A DNA stretch of 64,000 nt, from positions 7,829,426-7,893,425 of the forward strand of contig JANVCC010000270.1 in NCBI GenBank assembly GCA_025345505.1, in the 5' to 3' direction. This DNA is from Todiramphus chloris collaris (taxonomy: Eukaryota; Chordata; Aves; Coraciiformes; Alcedinidae). Shown piece by piece: positions 1 through 10,825 of this stretch (positions are counted from its first letter, which is position 1; the number at the start of each line of letters is the position of its first letter). Position numbers and translations under genes: made by a program. A model generated the notes under the pieces. That model had not been told where the DNA came from, searched no databases, and saw only the letters and a list, made by a program, of their open reading frames with translations.

Positions 1-34
1 ATAGAAATATATAAACTATAGATATATGTTTTTT

Positions 35-58
35 TATATATATATACACACATACATA
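35..58. repeat. (TA)n/(CA)n microsatellite
   Basis: An imperfect TA run passes into CA-like dinucleotides just 5' of a CR1 tail. This is simple sequence with no other content. Confidence 0.8.
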
Positions 59-71
59 GTTTACCTTAAAA

Positions 72-122
72 GGTTGGACTAGATGATCCTCAAGGTCCCT
101 TCCAACCTGGTAATCTATAATT
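72..122 (+). mobile_element. CR1: CR1 LINE, extreme 3' end
   Basis: About 50 bases match the conserved CR1 3' terminus: 'ggttggactagatgatc', then 'aaggtcccttccaacc' and a degenerate A/T tail where 'attctatga' repeats would be expected. CR1 elements are non-LTR retrotransposons that insert with strong 5' truncation, so a fragment of this size is ordinary. It sits directly beside the microsatellite at the window start. Confidence 0.85.
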
Positions 123-523
123 TATAGCGTTCTAATGAAGACCTCCATCTCTGCTGAACAGAGAGTTCCCTGCCCTCACATCACACTCGGTGTGAGAGAG
201 AACAGCAGCGCTGTTTGGGAACACTCACCCCATGGCATTAATTCCTAGAGCAGTGGAACTCGGGTCCGTTTTGGGATGCTGATGACATATTTCATTTCAG
301 AGTTTTGCTTATGACCTTCTGCTTATGCTGTGCTTTCTGGATGCGTGGTTAGGAGAACACTACATGCTGCATGCAGCACCTTGGCCTGAGCAGCTCCAAG
401 GATTGATTTGGACACTGGGTGGTTTAATGGAGAAGAAAATAACCTGTGTCCATTATCAAACTATGCCGAGTCTTTTCCACGGGTATTGTAATTTCAAAGT
501 TATTCCTCTTGTTGTTGTTTTAA
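123..523. other. Unique sequence, nothing recognised
   Basis: The stretch lies between two CR1 fragments and has ordinary base composition. The open frame that starts at 325 has no recognisable motif and runs into the CR1 to its right, so I regard it as chance. Confidence 0.6.
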
Positions 524-790
524 CAGAATCACAGAAGGTTAGGGGTTGGAACGGACCTCCAAAGGTTATTGAGTCCAACCCCTTTGACAGAGCAGGACAA
601 AACTAGAGCGGATCATGTAGAAATGCATCCAGACAGGTCTTGAAAGTCTGCAGAGAATGAGACTCTACAACCTCTCCTGAGGAGTCTATTCCAATGCTCT
701 ACAACTCTTACAGTAAAGAAGTTCATCCTCATGTTGAGGTGGAACTTCCTGTACTTGAGCTTGAATCCATTGCCCCTCATCCTAAGTGAA
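524..790 (-). mobile_element. CR1: CR1 LINE fragment, 3' portion
   Basis: On the minus strand the fragment carries the end of CR1 ORF2 followed by the 3' untranslated tail, whose complement begins at 'agaatcacagaaggtt'. The minus-strand reading of about 613-785 gives the family's terminal motif, with FHLNMR followed by FFTVRVVEHWNRLLR, then a short divergent end. The copy is 5' truncated and mutated, with no 5' half of ORF2 present. The left boundary is clear; the right one, near 790, is approximate. Confidence 0.88.
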
Positions 791-3519
791 GCTGCCTTAG
801 GATTTCCTGGGTTACTAATATTTTTAATCTCTTTTTTCACTTAAAGTGCAGTCAGCTCTCCTATGGCTAGAGCTGGGTGAATGGTGGAGGTCACTGCAGA
901 GTGACGGGTGCAATGTTACCTAGCCTGTTATCAGTGATTGCACCAGGGACATCTCAGGTACCTGACCATATGACAGCACAGCCTGTTTTGATCTTAATTT
1001 TCTTCCTTTAATTGGATGGCCTTTCCTGTGTCTCTCCTTGCCTATGGTCGTGTTAACTGGGGAGCACAGATTGGACTGTCTGGGATATCAAAGGACTGGG
1101 TACTTAAAACAAACAAAGCCAGACAGGAGTTATAGCAATTCAAAGAACCATGGAAGCACTTCTGATACCACCTGCTTTGTGTGCCAAAGATTGTAACGGG
1201 GGCAAAAAACTTAGAAGGTTGAGGAGGGGAAACAAGCTTTTTTCTGGGGTGGTGGGGAATTAAAGAAAAGGGCAACAGAGTGTGTCTTGGGATGTGAGTG
1301 AAGCAGAAACATTTGTCATGCCCTGAGTGAATGAGGTGGACCTAATGACTGTAGAACAAAACAAAGGATGGTGGCTTAGCAGCCATTTAAATTTCAGATC
1401 CTTAGTGCTACAGATTTCCCCAGGAAAATGCCAGTTCAGTCCTCTTTCTGGAGTTTGCCAGGATCACAGAGGTACTTATATAGAAATCCATCAAATACTA
1501 TTATCTCTCTATATTGCACTCTAATAATATTCTTAATCTTTATTATATTTTTCTCTTGGGCCTATATGCTGCGTGAATATTTCTTGGCATGCCTTCAGAT
1601 CTCTAATTGTTTGTGTATTTGGCTTGCCTCAGGCCAACTTTAAATGGATGTGTATGGAATCTTTGCTGTGTATGGGATTAAGTACCATTGCTATACCTGT
1701 GCAGTACTGCTGATCATAAGTCATCCCATTAAAAAAAAACAAAACAAAACAAAAAACAAGCAAAACCAAACAAAAAAAACCAAAACCCCATCTCCCAAAC
1801 AAACAAAAAAATACCCAAACAAGACAGTGCAGACGGGGAATCCTGATGAGTTTTTGGTCCAAGTGATATATTGGGGAATCCAGTCAGTGATATTCAAAGC
1901 TGTCAGGGCTACCTCTGCACATTTCAAACTTCTGTTGGTACCATTGTTTCTCCTTTTTTCAGGGTAGCCTTGAGGGGCTAAGGCCATGCTTGCAACTCAT
2001 CTAGAAATGCCTGAAGTCACTCCATGCTACCTTGTCTGAGAGCAGAGTGTTCAGTGTGAGCCTTGCTTCTGACACTTGATAAATACACCGGGGACGTTTC
2101 CTCTCAGAAGTTGCTCCTTAGTCTGAAGCAGAAGGGAGCTATCTTGTTCTTTTTGTCTCTTTCAGCAGCTCTTCCTTTGGATCCCAGCATTAAGCATATT
2201 GCACGAAGCCTGTTTTGTGGGCACTGGAGTGACATAGTTGCTTCTGGAGATGGGCAGCCAGCAGCTTGAATACCCCCGTGCCAGTGGAGACTGGGAGTTT
2301 TGGAATAAGTGCCAGTGAATGGGGAGGCAGAAGCAGAGGTAGATCAGGGAGGTGGACCCACAATAGAAAAAACAGTTATGAAATAGGGTCCTATAAAAAT
2401 TCTTCTGTGGGGTCCTCAAACCACTGGCACACTTCTAGTGGGGTTTATGACATTTCTGGCATGACGGAGAGTGACAGCCCTGTCTTTCAGCATTCAGGGT
2501 TATTTATCAGGTGTCGTTGCTTTTATGCTGGCCGTTTCAGACAGGTACTCACACATCCTTTCATTGTTCCTACATTGTTGCTTTGCTTTGCTGTTTCTGT
2601 GTGGTGTTATTTGAGGGAGGGGAAAGACACAATCCAAAACATGTGCTGATGTATTTGCTTGAATGGTACTGTGTAGGGGCTGGGTTTCTCAATGAGCTTT
2701 GGTGCCCGTGTGGCAGCAGTGCTCAAAGCAGGGCAGTTAGGTGTGTCAGAACAGAGTGTGCAAACACCTGCGGAATCTGATCAATCGTGGCTGACGTGCT
2801 CCGATGAAGGCACAAATGCAGATCATGAGGATCAGTGCTGTACCGGTGGCACACTCCGGAAGTGTTTGGCAAGGGCCTAACAGTGTCAGGGCTGAGGCTC
2901 TGGCAAAACCAGTCGTGAGCTGCATGGATTTACCTCACAAACCATATATGTGGCCCTTGGGCCAGTAGCTGCTCTGCCTGAATGGAATCGTACCACAGTC
3001 TGCATCGCCGATTCAGTTTCTGTCGTGTATTCTCTCTGATGGGTCAATCTGGACAGAATTCCCAGCTGCTCCAGGTGGTTTGAGTGCTGTCATGTGGCGA
3101 GTGGCCTGGTGTCAGTTGAGCTGAAGGGTTTTCATGGCTCGGTCCTTCTGCAAATAGGAGTCTTCAGCCCTAAAGCAATGAGCAGGCTTCCCCATAGGCA
3201 GGGAGGCAAGCTAAGAGGGGCTGCTCACAGTTTTTGGTTTGTTCAGGTTAAAAAATGAGCTTTGAACATGGAGAAAGAGCCAGAGGCCTCTGTTGACTCC
3301 CTTTCAAGAGACTTGCACCTTCCTTTTCCTCCCTTCTGAAGCAAGGTGTTGTGATTTCTCTTTCACATACCTTTACCCTACCCTATCTCTAAAGCTGTCA
3401 CAAGGAACTTGTCCTGTCTCTCCCTGCCCTGACCCCAGTGTCTTAACCCACTCTCCCTGTGCCTCCTCACTTCTTGTTTTCCTTCTCTCCGTTTCACCTC
3501 CTGTTAGGCAACATCTCCC
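791..3519. other. Unique sequence with one A/C-rich tract
   Basis: I see no coding exon or repeat family here beyond the A/C-rich tract at 1731-1820. Composition is mixed. GC rises slowly from about 2260 toward the CpG island at 3.5 kb. Open frames here, up to 127 codons, overlap one another on both strands and carry no domain motif. Confidence 0.55.
1731..1820. repeat. A/C-only low-complexity tract
   Basis: Over about 90 bases the + strand is almost entirely A and C, with one G at 1760 and isolated T at 1791, 1793 and 1812. The pattern is runs of A separated by single C or CC. The long minus-strand open frame across it is an artefact of this composition. The tract has the same style as the G/T tract at 19821-19939 in the opposite orientation. 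Confidence 0.85.
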
Positions 3520-4030
3520 CCACGGACTGCGCTGGAATAGAGGCTGCGTGCGGGCCGAGAGACGGGGAAGGATTTAGACACCTCGAAGCCTAGTGCGGCT
3601 CCTTGACTCACAGCCCGGTTCCTCTGGGTGAAGAAAGCAAAAACAGCCTGGTTCTCAGCCACCACTACCAAAGCCTGTGCTGCTGCCACGCTCCGGGCAG
3701 CGCCCAGTTCCCGTAAGAGGAGCAGGTCAACGGGAAGGTTTCTGTTGCCGAGCTCCGGAACGCTTCCCCGGGAGTCTCTGGGAGTGTCAGCAGATTTCGA
3801 GGGGAGCCAAGAGAAAGGCCTCCAGCGTACGGCCTGGCTGCCCGCCAGCACCTCGGAGCTAGGCGTGGGAGTAGCCGTTGTCACACGCGCAGCCTTCCTG
3901 TAAGCTCCGGGCGTTCGGCTCCGTCCGCTCCCTCGGCGCGGTGGCTGCGGGGACGGTTGGGTCTGCGGGAGGTCGGTGCGGTGCGATGGGTAGCGCCGGG
4001 TCTCTGGGCGGTGAGGGAGAAGGGGAGAGG
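3520..4030. promoter_or_regulatory. CpG island, candidate promoter
   Basis: A sharp CpG-rich block stands in a CpG-poor window. I count about 42 CpG in the 480 bases 3541-4020, densest at 3901-3960 with about ten in 60 bases, and almost none from 4200 on. A GGGCGG box (Sp1-type) lies at 4006-4011. No convincing TATA box is seen, which is usual for vertebrate CpG-island promoters. Open frames on both strands here (for example 3504-3884 minus and 3878-4324 plus) are long because GC-rich DNA has few stops and should not be read as genes. CpG islands in vertebrates usually mark promoters, so transcription starting here is a reasonable inference. Its direction is judged only from the exon candidate described separately. 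Confidence 0.75.
3986..4010 (+). CDS. Candidate first coding exon (8 codons) of unidentified gene
   Basis: In the densest part of the CpG island an ATG at 3986 has a favourable context, with G at -3 and G at +4. The frame reads MGSAGSLG plus one base before GTGAGG at 4011, a good splice donor. A second strong donor core, GTGAGT, lies at 4128. Both leave phase 1, so use of the second would add exactly 39 codons in frame. The start M-G-x-x-x-S fits the N-myristoylation pattern (Gly2, Ser6), but eight residues cannot identify a protein. The frame is open upstream to 3878, so an earlier start is possible. No downstream exon was found in the window, so the rest of any gene would lie after a very long first intron. 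Alternatives are a non-coding first exon or no gene at all. Confidence 0.3.
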
Positions 4031-4134
4031 TTGGGAAAGAGGCTTTTGGATTTCATGACTTTCTTCCCGCAGCCTGTATCCTTGGCTGTGGAGAGCGCCG
4101 GGCTGATGCATGGACCTGGACTGCCCTGTGAGTC

Positions 4135-4173
4135 AGGAAAAGAAAAAAAAAGAAAGAAAAAAAAAAAGGAAAG
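4135..4173 (+). repeat. 39-nt pure purine (A-rich) tract
   Basis: This is an uninterrupted run of A and G just downstream of the GTGAGT at 4128-4133. It is simple sequence, and looks like a degenerate (AAAG)n or poly(A) run. Confidence 0.85.
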
Positions 4174-5644
4174 TGAATGGAGAGCGAGAAAAAAATCAAG
4201 GGAATCCATTAAAAATTGCCTCTGCTACCTCATTAATCTTTTGCAGCAAATAATACATGCAAAACTTGGGCTAGCAAAGTCTCCAAAGAATAACATTTTT
4301 TTTGGTGAGGTTTTAACAAATTAAAGAAATAAATTAAGTCACTAGCACAGCAGGAAAGTGCTTGAGGCCTCCAGGATTTGTATGTTTTACCATTGTTCTA
4401 AAAATAAACTTGGAAATAAAATAATTTTTCAAGCCTTTCAGTTGAAAAATAGTAGTTGCTTTTGGTGGCCACGGTTGGCTTTTGCTCCCACGCGGTGCTG
4501 CTTCCCCACCTTCCCCAGCCCTGTGGCTGACTTCTGGAAACAGAAGGCAGAAGATGGCAGGATTGGAGGTAGCAAAGCCGTGTGGTGATGGGAGAGGCAT
4601 TGGGCAGGAAGGATGTAAAGCAGAAACTAAAACACCTGTGCCTCACCTCACTGCAACTGCCGAGACAACGCCTGTGGTGTTGGAGATCAGCAATTGGCTT
4701 CCTGCCCTCATAGCCCCAAACCCTTGGGACAGCTTCTGGCAGCTTGGGTGAGTTTTGGAAGAGAGGTGGCTGGTGCCCCAAATGAGGCTGGTCCCCTCTC
4801 CACTCTCGCTATTTTATAGGTTGGTCATTGTTTTTAAGAGAGCAGAAGAAGGCTTCCATCCCAGGTTGCCAGAAATCAGGATGCCTTCTGATTTCCGTTT
4901 TTCACGCTCCCTTTTGTAATTTGCGGTGAAGTCGCTAGAGAGAACAGCGTGATCTCTGTTCTCTTCTTCTCCCTTAAAACAGACCACTTCCCCCTCATCC
5001 CAGTTGCTGCCTCAGTCCTTGCTTCCACTCCCTCTCCTCCCTGGGCTACCCCCACTTCCCACTCACTGCCTGCTGTCATTTCTTCCAGCTCCACCCCGGC
5101 CGTGCCTTGGGGAAGAACAGCTACGCTCCCTCTCTTGCTCGCCTGTCCCACAAATTGGAACAACTGTTTCTTGTCAAAGCCAGCTGAGCTGCATCATCTG
5201 CAGGCGAGCTGCGTTCTGGAGGAGACTTTCTAAAGGTAGAAATGATGGATAGGTGTCTAGCTTTCCTCTAGAGATTATCCCTAGGAGTTAGCTATCATGA
5301 ATTTCTCCTTCTCCAGCCATGGCTCACACTGAAGCTGGATGCGTACACACTAAAAGAGCAATCAGTTAACGGATGCCTTCAGAGGTGCAAAGGCGAGGCT
5401 GCTGTTTTCTGGCAACTCGACTGTAATTGCCTCCCCACTCACCTGAATTCTGCAGCAGTTGAAATTATATATGTGCATGAGCAGTATAGGAAACGTTTAC
5501 TCCGACACTCTGCAGAGCCTTCTGCTGCTGGAGCTCTGACACTTGTTCTTCCAGCTCCACTTCTCTTCCCTGTAGAAGCTTTTCAAGGGGCTCGGCCACT
5601 GGTTTGGTGTGGATGAGCTGTGCAGGGGTAGTCAGCTGTGCCCG

Positions 5645-5699
5645 GCGTGCGTACACGCGTGTGTTCATACACGCATGTGCTTGTACACATGTGCACATG
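5645..5699. repeat. Alternating purine-pyrimidine tract (Z-DNA prone)
   Basis: Three runs of perfect purine-pyrimidine alternation (5645-5664, 5666-5680 and 5682-5699) are broken by only two single bases. They mix CG, CA/TG and TA steps, with several CpG in the first run. Confidence 0.8.
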
Positions 5700-8263
5700 A
5701 CACTTCCAAGTCAGCAAATGCCAGAACTCCCATCACTCCTGATGTAGTTAGTCCCTTTGTGAATGTTTTCTTGCTGTAGATTTTAACTGCATCTGCTTCT
5801 GCTGTTTTCCCCCTCTTTCATCCCTGCCGTATTTTTGCGCACAGAACGGGCTGCGCTCAATTACTGAGCGGCAACTTAAGATTTAGTTTTCTCCTTACTG
5901 CTCAGTGTGTGGCCCCTACTCTTATTTACTGCACAATATTCAAGCCCCGCTCTGATGACAAAACAGTTGATTTCCTCATGGGCTTTTCTGTGTCTTCATC
6001 ATTGTGTGTGTGTGTATCTTGGGCTACAAGAGTGATTTATGGTGGACCTTGTTCTGGTCCTTGTCCCCAGCCTCCTGATGGTGCCCGCTTATTGCTTTCG
6101 TTCTTGGGATGGTTTTAGACTGGAAAAAATATGCCAGAGAAAATTGTGCAATTTGCTGTGAAGGGAGGTAGCCACTTTGTTTTGTTTGTTTGTAGCTAGT
6201 GCATGTTCTGTTTTGTTACAAAAGCTGTGAGTGAGCAGTGAAGAGACTGGGGATTTTCTTTTCTGACTGCTTCTGTTCTGAGGAGAGGGCAAAACTGCTC
6301 CTTCTCAGAAGCCTGTGGGGAGGACAGAATAGCTTTTACAGAGTGCAACGCAGGACATCCTTTTCTCCCAGATACACCCTTCCAAACATGGAGAAGAGCT
6401 CCTGGGAAACTCCAGAGCATGGCACTGAGCTGTGACATCCCCACGTGGTGCTTGGAGAGAGTGTCCTGGGAGCCAGCGCTGGAATGGTGCAGGGCTGGAG
6501 CTGAGCAGAGCGTGCTGAAAGCTGCTGGGCTGAGGGAAGGGTTGGGAGCTCCCTGTAGCATGTGAACACGCAGCAGCCAGGAAGGAGTGGAGTGCATTGT
6601 TGGGTTTTTTTTATCTGGTCAGAGATCTGTGTTCTCTGAGTTTTGAGTAGCCTGGTTTCATATCGGTACAAGTCCTCAGCCCTTTGAGATGCTTGGGCTG
6701 TTCACATTCAGGAGAAGGTGTGAGAAGATCACCTTAGAGTGCTGTCCAGCGTGAGACTGAGTTGCACCTAAAATTCAACCACCTTGGCAGCACCTGGATT
6801 TCTTTGGCCACATCTGCCACATGCACTGTTAAATCTTAGTGGCAGTCCTGGCTCTGGGGCTCTGTAGAAAGCTTCTGGCTCTTGCTGGTTGCTGTGCTAT
6901 CTCCTGAGTGGTTTGGGAAGGTAGGCTCTTGGTGGTGCTGGCATTTTCCCCTGAGGAAAGAGGGAATATGTTTGGTTCCTGTAGGGCTGCAACAGCAACC
7001 ACTGTCTATAAGGAAGACCTGAGACATTGTGTTGGACTCGTATGACTAAACAAGGGTGGTGTTTGCTGGGCTAAGGATGACAAGGAACAATCCCCCCTTC
7101 CCTGCAGTTAGCAAGTCAGCAAGGAGTTTAAAGGTATTGATGGTTGGATGGGACCAAGGCTAGATCAGTATTTAGTATAAGCCTCCTAAGCCTGAGGAGA
7201 AGGTCTGTGAGACAACGATGGATTGTTCTAAGTGTGGGGCTTATGTGTGAGGATGGTTGAAACTAATTAGGAGGCTGCCAGGTGCTAACTGAAGAAGGAA
7301 AAGAAATGTTTTTCCATCTATGTTTTTTTGAAGCTCTCCTTCACATAACCTTAGGCGAGTTCTGTGTTGTCTTTTAAAGGTATCTGAACCAAGAGATTGC
7401 TGGTACACGACCTGATCAGAGTTTCCAGAGCAGGTGACCACACAAAGAGGTTCTCTCAGTTTCCTGAGAGAAGGGGAAAGTGTAGGGGAAAGTGTGATCC
7501 TTTAACAGCCATCACTTAAAACCTGTGGAAACACATCTACATGAATGATGCCTCAATTCCACCACTTTGGGAAAATATAAATCCTTACTTGCTGCCCCAG
7601 TCACTGTGCTGTGAGGCCCAGGCTTGGCAGGAGCCATGGTTCAGTCTCCTCTGAATTGCCAGCTCTCTAAACAAACTGTACGTTATTGAAACAGAAGAAT
7701 CTGGTTTCCACTGGGACTTAAAGTAATTTGTATTGAGCCCCGAGAGTTTCCAAGCTACCAGATTTTAAAATTGCCTTTGTTAAAACAGGAAAGGAATCCT
7801 AGAGCATGGAGATTTTGAGTCAGTGGTCTGGATCTGCTCATCATGGGAGCGAAGGGGAGGTCTGCAGCTAGTTTCAATATTTGAACAGCAGTATTTGTCG
7901 AGGTAGGGACAGAGACAGCAGTAGCCTCCCCTTTAGCACTTCCCTGTGAGCAGCTCTGTTGCTCGTGTACCCGTCACTCTGATGGCTGACTCCAGCCTTG
8001 AGTACCAAAAATCTGTTTCTGATGGGTTTTTCATTTCTGACCTTCCAGGAGATGGGCTTGCAAGAGCCTTATAAGATCATGTCACACTAGAAAACTGTTT
8101 TGCTTTTGTTTCCTGAACAACACATAATAATTCCAGGCAGCAGAAAGTGCAGAGCAATAGGACAAGTTCTCTTGAAGGGACTATGGGATGGCCTGCAGGG
8201 ACCCAGGCTAAATTGAAGCTACGGAATGCTTTATGGGCAGCAAGCTTAGAAAGTGATTTAAAT

Positions 8264-8297
8264 TTATATATATATATGTGTGTGTGTGTGTGTATAT
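8264..8297. repeat. (TA)n(TG)n microsatellite
   Basis: A TA repeat passes directly into a TG repeat and back to TA over about 34 bases. It is likely length-polymorphic. Confidence 0.9.
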
Positions 8298-9049
8298 TTT
8301 TAAAGAGGGCAGTTTGGAAGCTGTGGCTGATTCTGAACCAGGGCTTAAGTTTTGTAATGGGCAGGTGTGGGGTTAAAATGGGCTGACCCGGGTGGAGGAT
8401 ATTCTTCATCTAAACTTGGATTTCAGTCTGATTTCTATGATAAGAACCATCTTTAATGTAAAGCTGCAAAGGTAGTATGAGGATGAAACAGTTGGAAATA
8501 AAAGAAGTCTGGCCAAAATTTTCTTTTGTATGGGCTGTGTAAACCTCTCTCTCAAGCTGTCGTTACTGATCTATTTTTACTTTCTTTGCTTCCCGGAGGC
8601 AAAAGTAATAATTCAATGCCAAAAAGACCATTTTTCCCAGCATTTACCAAAACCAGCATGAATTCCTCAATGGCCGATGTCACAGAAGCTGGTTTTTTAA
8701 AAGGGTAGAGTTTTGTAAGTGTCGATGTTGTTGTGGACAGAAAGGGGCCAATTAAACCCCAGGCCCTAGATAAGTTTGGATCTTTATCACCACTTGCTAT
8801 CTCATTATTGTGATCCAGGTTCCTCTCTGCTTGATGTCTTTCCAAGATTCCCCTGTATTCGTTTTATCCTTGACAGGCTAGTGAGCATCTACTGGCACTT
8901 GTATCAAAAGGTTTGGAAGGGAACAGCTGAACATAATGTTCAGATAAATGCAGCATACCATGACCACAGATAAATGGTCTCTCCCATGAACGGAGAAGTG
9001 TGGCCTGTAGCTCTGAAAAGCTTTTGATTTAGGTTTTCCCCTAAAGAAT

Positions 9050-9729
9050 AGAATCATAGAGTGGTTTGGGCTGGAAGAGACCTCTAAAGATCATCTAGTC
9101 TGAGCCCCTGCAGTGAACAGGGACATCGTCAACTAGATCAGGTTGCTCAGAGCCTTCATGGAGCCTCACCTTGAATATCTCCAGGGATGGGGCCTCAACT
9201 ACCTCCCCGGGCAACCTGTTCCAGTGTTCCACCACCCTCATGGTAAAGAATTTGTTTCTAACATCCAATCTAAATCTACTCTTCTTTAGTTTAAAACCAT
9301 TGCCCCTTGTCCTGTCCCTACAGGCCTTTGTGAACAGTCCATTTCCCACCTTCTTGTATCCTCCCTTCAGGAACTGGGAGGTTGCGATTAGGTCTGCTTG
9401 GAGCCTTCTCTTCTCTAGGCTGAACAACCCCAGCTCCCTCAATCTGTCTTGGTAGGAGAAGGGTTCCAGCCCTCTGATCATTTTCATGTCCCTCCATTGG
9501 CCCCTCTCCATCAGGACCATGTCCCTCCTGTACTGAGGGCTCCAGAACTGGATGCAGTACTCCAGGGGAAGTCTCACCAGAGCAGAGCAAAGCGGCAGAA
9601 TCACCTCTCTCGATCATCTGGCCACACTTCTTTTGATGCAGCCCAGGATGCGATTGGCCTTCTGGGCTGCAAGCATGCACAGTCTGCTCTGTCCAGCTTC
9701 TTGTCCACCAGCACCTCCAAAGAGAAGGT
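9050..9729 (-). mobile_element. CR1: CR1 LINE fragment, about 680 bp
   Basis: This is the longest CR1 copy in the window, in minus orientation. Its 3' end, complement near 9050 ('agaatcatagagtggttt'), lies at the left, and the element runs through the C-terminal part of ORF2 to about 9729, where 'tccagcttcttgtccacc' is the last recognisable CR1 block. It is 5' truncated, as is usual for the family. ORF2 encodes an endonuclease and reverse transcriptase; only the downstream part of the latter's reading frame is left here. The open frame within it is listed separately. Confidence 0.95.
9095..9604 (-). pseudogene. CR1 ORF2 C-terminal remnant, 169 codons
   Basis: The minus-strand frame reads through the C-terminal end of the CR1 reverse-transcriptase polyprotein. 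Recognisable blocks in order are LEYCIQFWSPQYRRDM near residues 15-30, LRELGLFSLEKRRLQADLI near 55-73, TRGNGFKLKKSRFRLDVR near 99-116 and FFTMRVVEHWNRLPGEVVEA near 119-138. These are standard terminal CR1 motifs. The endonuclease and catalytic reverse-transcriptase domains are absent because the element is 5' truncated. The frame upstream of 9604 in this copy is shifted, so the ATG is an internal methionine and not a true start. No function is expected. Confidence 0.88.
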
Positions 9730-10622
9730 CATGTCATCACTGTTGTGATCCTGTAGCACGGTGAGCTGAGCTGTGGAAACTCTCAGGTATATAACTCAGT
9801 TTGGCTACCCAGGAGGTTTTGTGGCTTGGGTCAGGAAAGCCCTGTCAGGTCATATGCTGCTAGTGGCTTCAGTCTTCCTCAAATTAGCCAAAAGAGGAGA
9901 AATGAAGTGCATGTTCTACCCCTGGTGCAGCAGAAGTATACAAACAAATATATCCATCTCTGCTGGGCCACATTCGCATGCACGTGCTGGTTCCTCAGTG
10001 CCAGATCCCACTATGAACTCGAGCTCTGCATGCTGTTAGAAATGGCAGAAGGAGATAGATATCAGTATCTCCACAAACGCACATAGAATGTTGGTTTGGG
10101 TTTTTTTTGACCTGCAGCATATGGTGATATTTGCTTAATCCATGGAAAAAACCACATGATGTGACATGTATTTTCTCCATGAAACGCAATCCATAGTTTT
10201 ACACTGGGCTATATATGTTGCTGGATCCTCACAGTCCCATTTTCTGCTGTGTAGCTAGGCAGGTATGTTTGGTATTTCTATTTTTTTTTTTTAATTTTTT
10301 CTTTCCACTGTTCCAGTTAAAGGGAAAAAAAAGGGCCGTACCAAAAAAAAAAATCAACCACCAGAAAACACATAAATAATTCAGAACACATGCTTTATGT
10401 CAACTGTTTCACTGTTACTATTTTATCTCTATAAACAGGGCAGAGGCAAATCCCATCCAAACAAGGAAGAGGAGGAAGATGCATTGCAAAATTATAGCTG
10501 GGTCATGTGAGTCAAGAATACATGCACAGATACATCTTTTGACTGGAAGGCCCAGCTCAGAAATATGATGCCTGCATTTTAATGCTCGTGCATTGTGAGT
10601 TGCTGAGTGCACGTACAGTAAG
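9730..10622. other. Unique sequence between CR1 copies
   Basis: No gene or repeat family is recognised. Short poly(T) and poly(A) runs lie near 10281-10291 and 10324-10352. Confidence 0.6.
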
Positions 10623-10825
10623 TTCATAGAGTCATAGAATCATTAACCTTGGAAACCTTCAAGATCATCACGTCCAACTATTTACTAAACATTATCAGGA
10701 CCACTAAACCATGTCCTGAAGTGCCACATCTAGATGGTTTTTGAACACCTCCAGTGGTGGTGATTCCACCACCAACTTGGGCAACCTGTTCTAGTGCCTC
10801 ACCACTCTCTCGGTGAAAAAACTGT
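10623..10825 (-). mobile_element. CR1: CR1 LINE fragment, about 200 bp
   Basis: The minus-oriented CR1 3' end begins with the tail complement 'tcatagagtcatagaatc', followed by the conserved blocks whose complement reads 'cttgggcaacctgttc' and 'cctcaccactctctcggtg'. Differences from the copy at 9050 in shared blocks suggest another subfamily. It is truncated just inside ORF2. Confidence 0.92.

Larger units (their letters stand above)
4174..9049. other. Unique sequence between CpG island and CR1
   Basis: No coding exon or transposon is recognised. The stretch holds the alternating purine-pyrimidine tract at 5645-5699, a short TG run near 6003-6015 and the dinucleotide repeat at 8264-8297. Open frames of up to 133 codons overlap in several frames and show no domain motif. 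Confidence 0.55.

Noticed and set aside
3504-4324. Several overlapping open frames of 76-148 codons in the CpG island
   Set aside because: They occur on both strands and in several frames at once, as expected in GC-rich DNA with few stop codons. None has a domain motif. Only the short ATG-to-donor piece at 3986 was kept, as a candidate.
9171-9764. Plus-strand open frames inside the CR1 copy
   Set aside because: They are antisense shadows of CR1 ORF2, which is on the minus strand.
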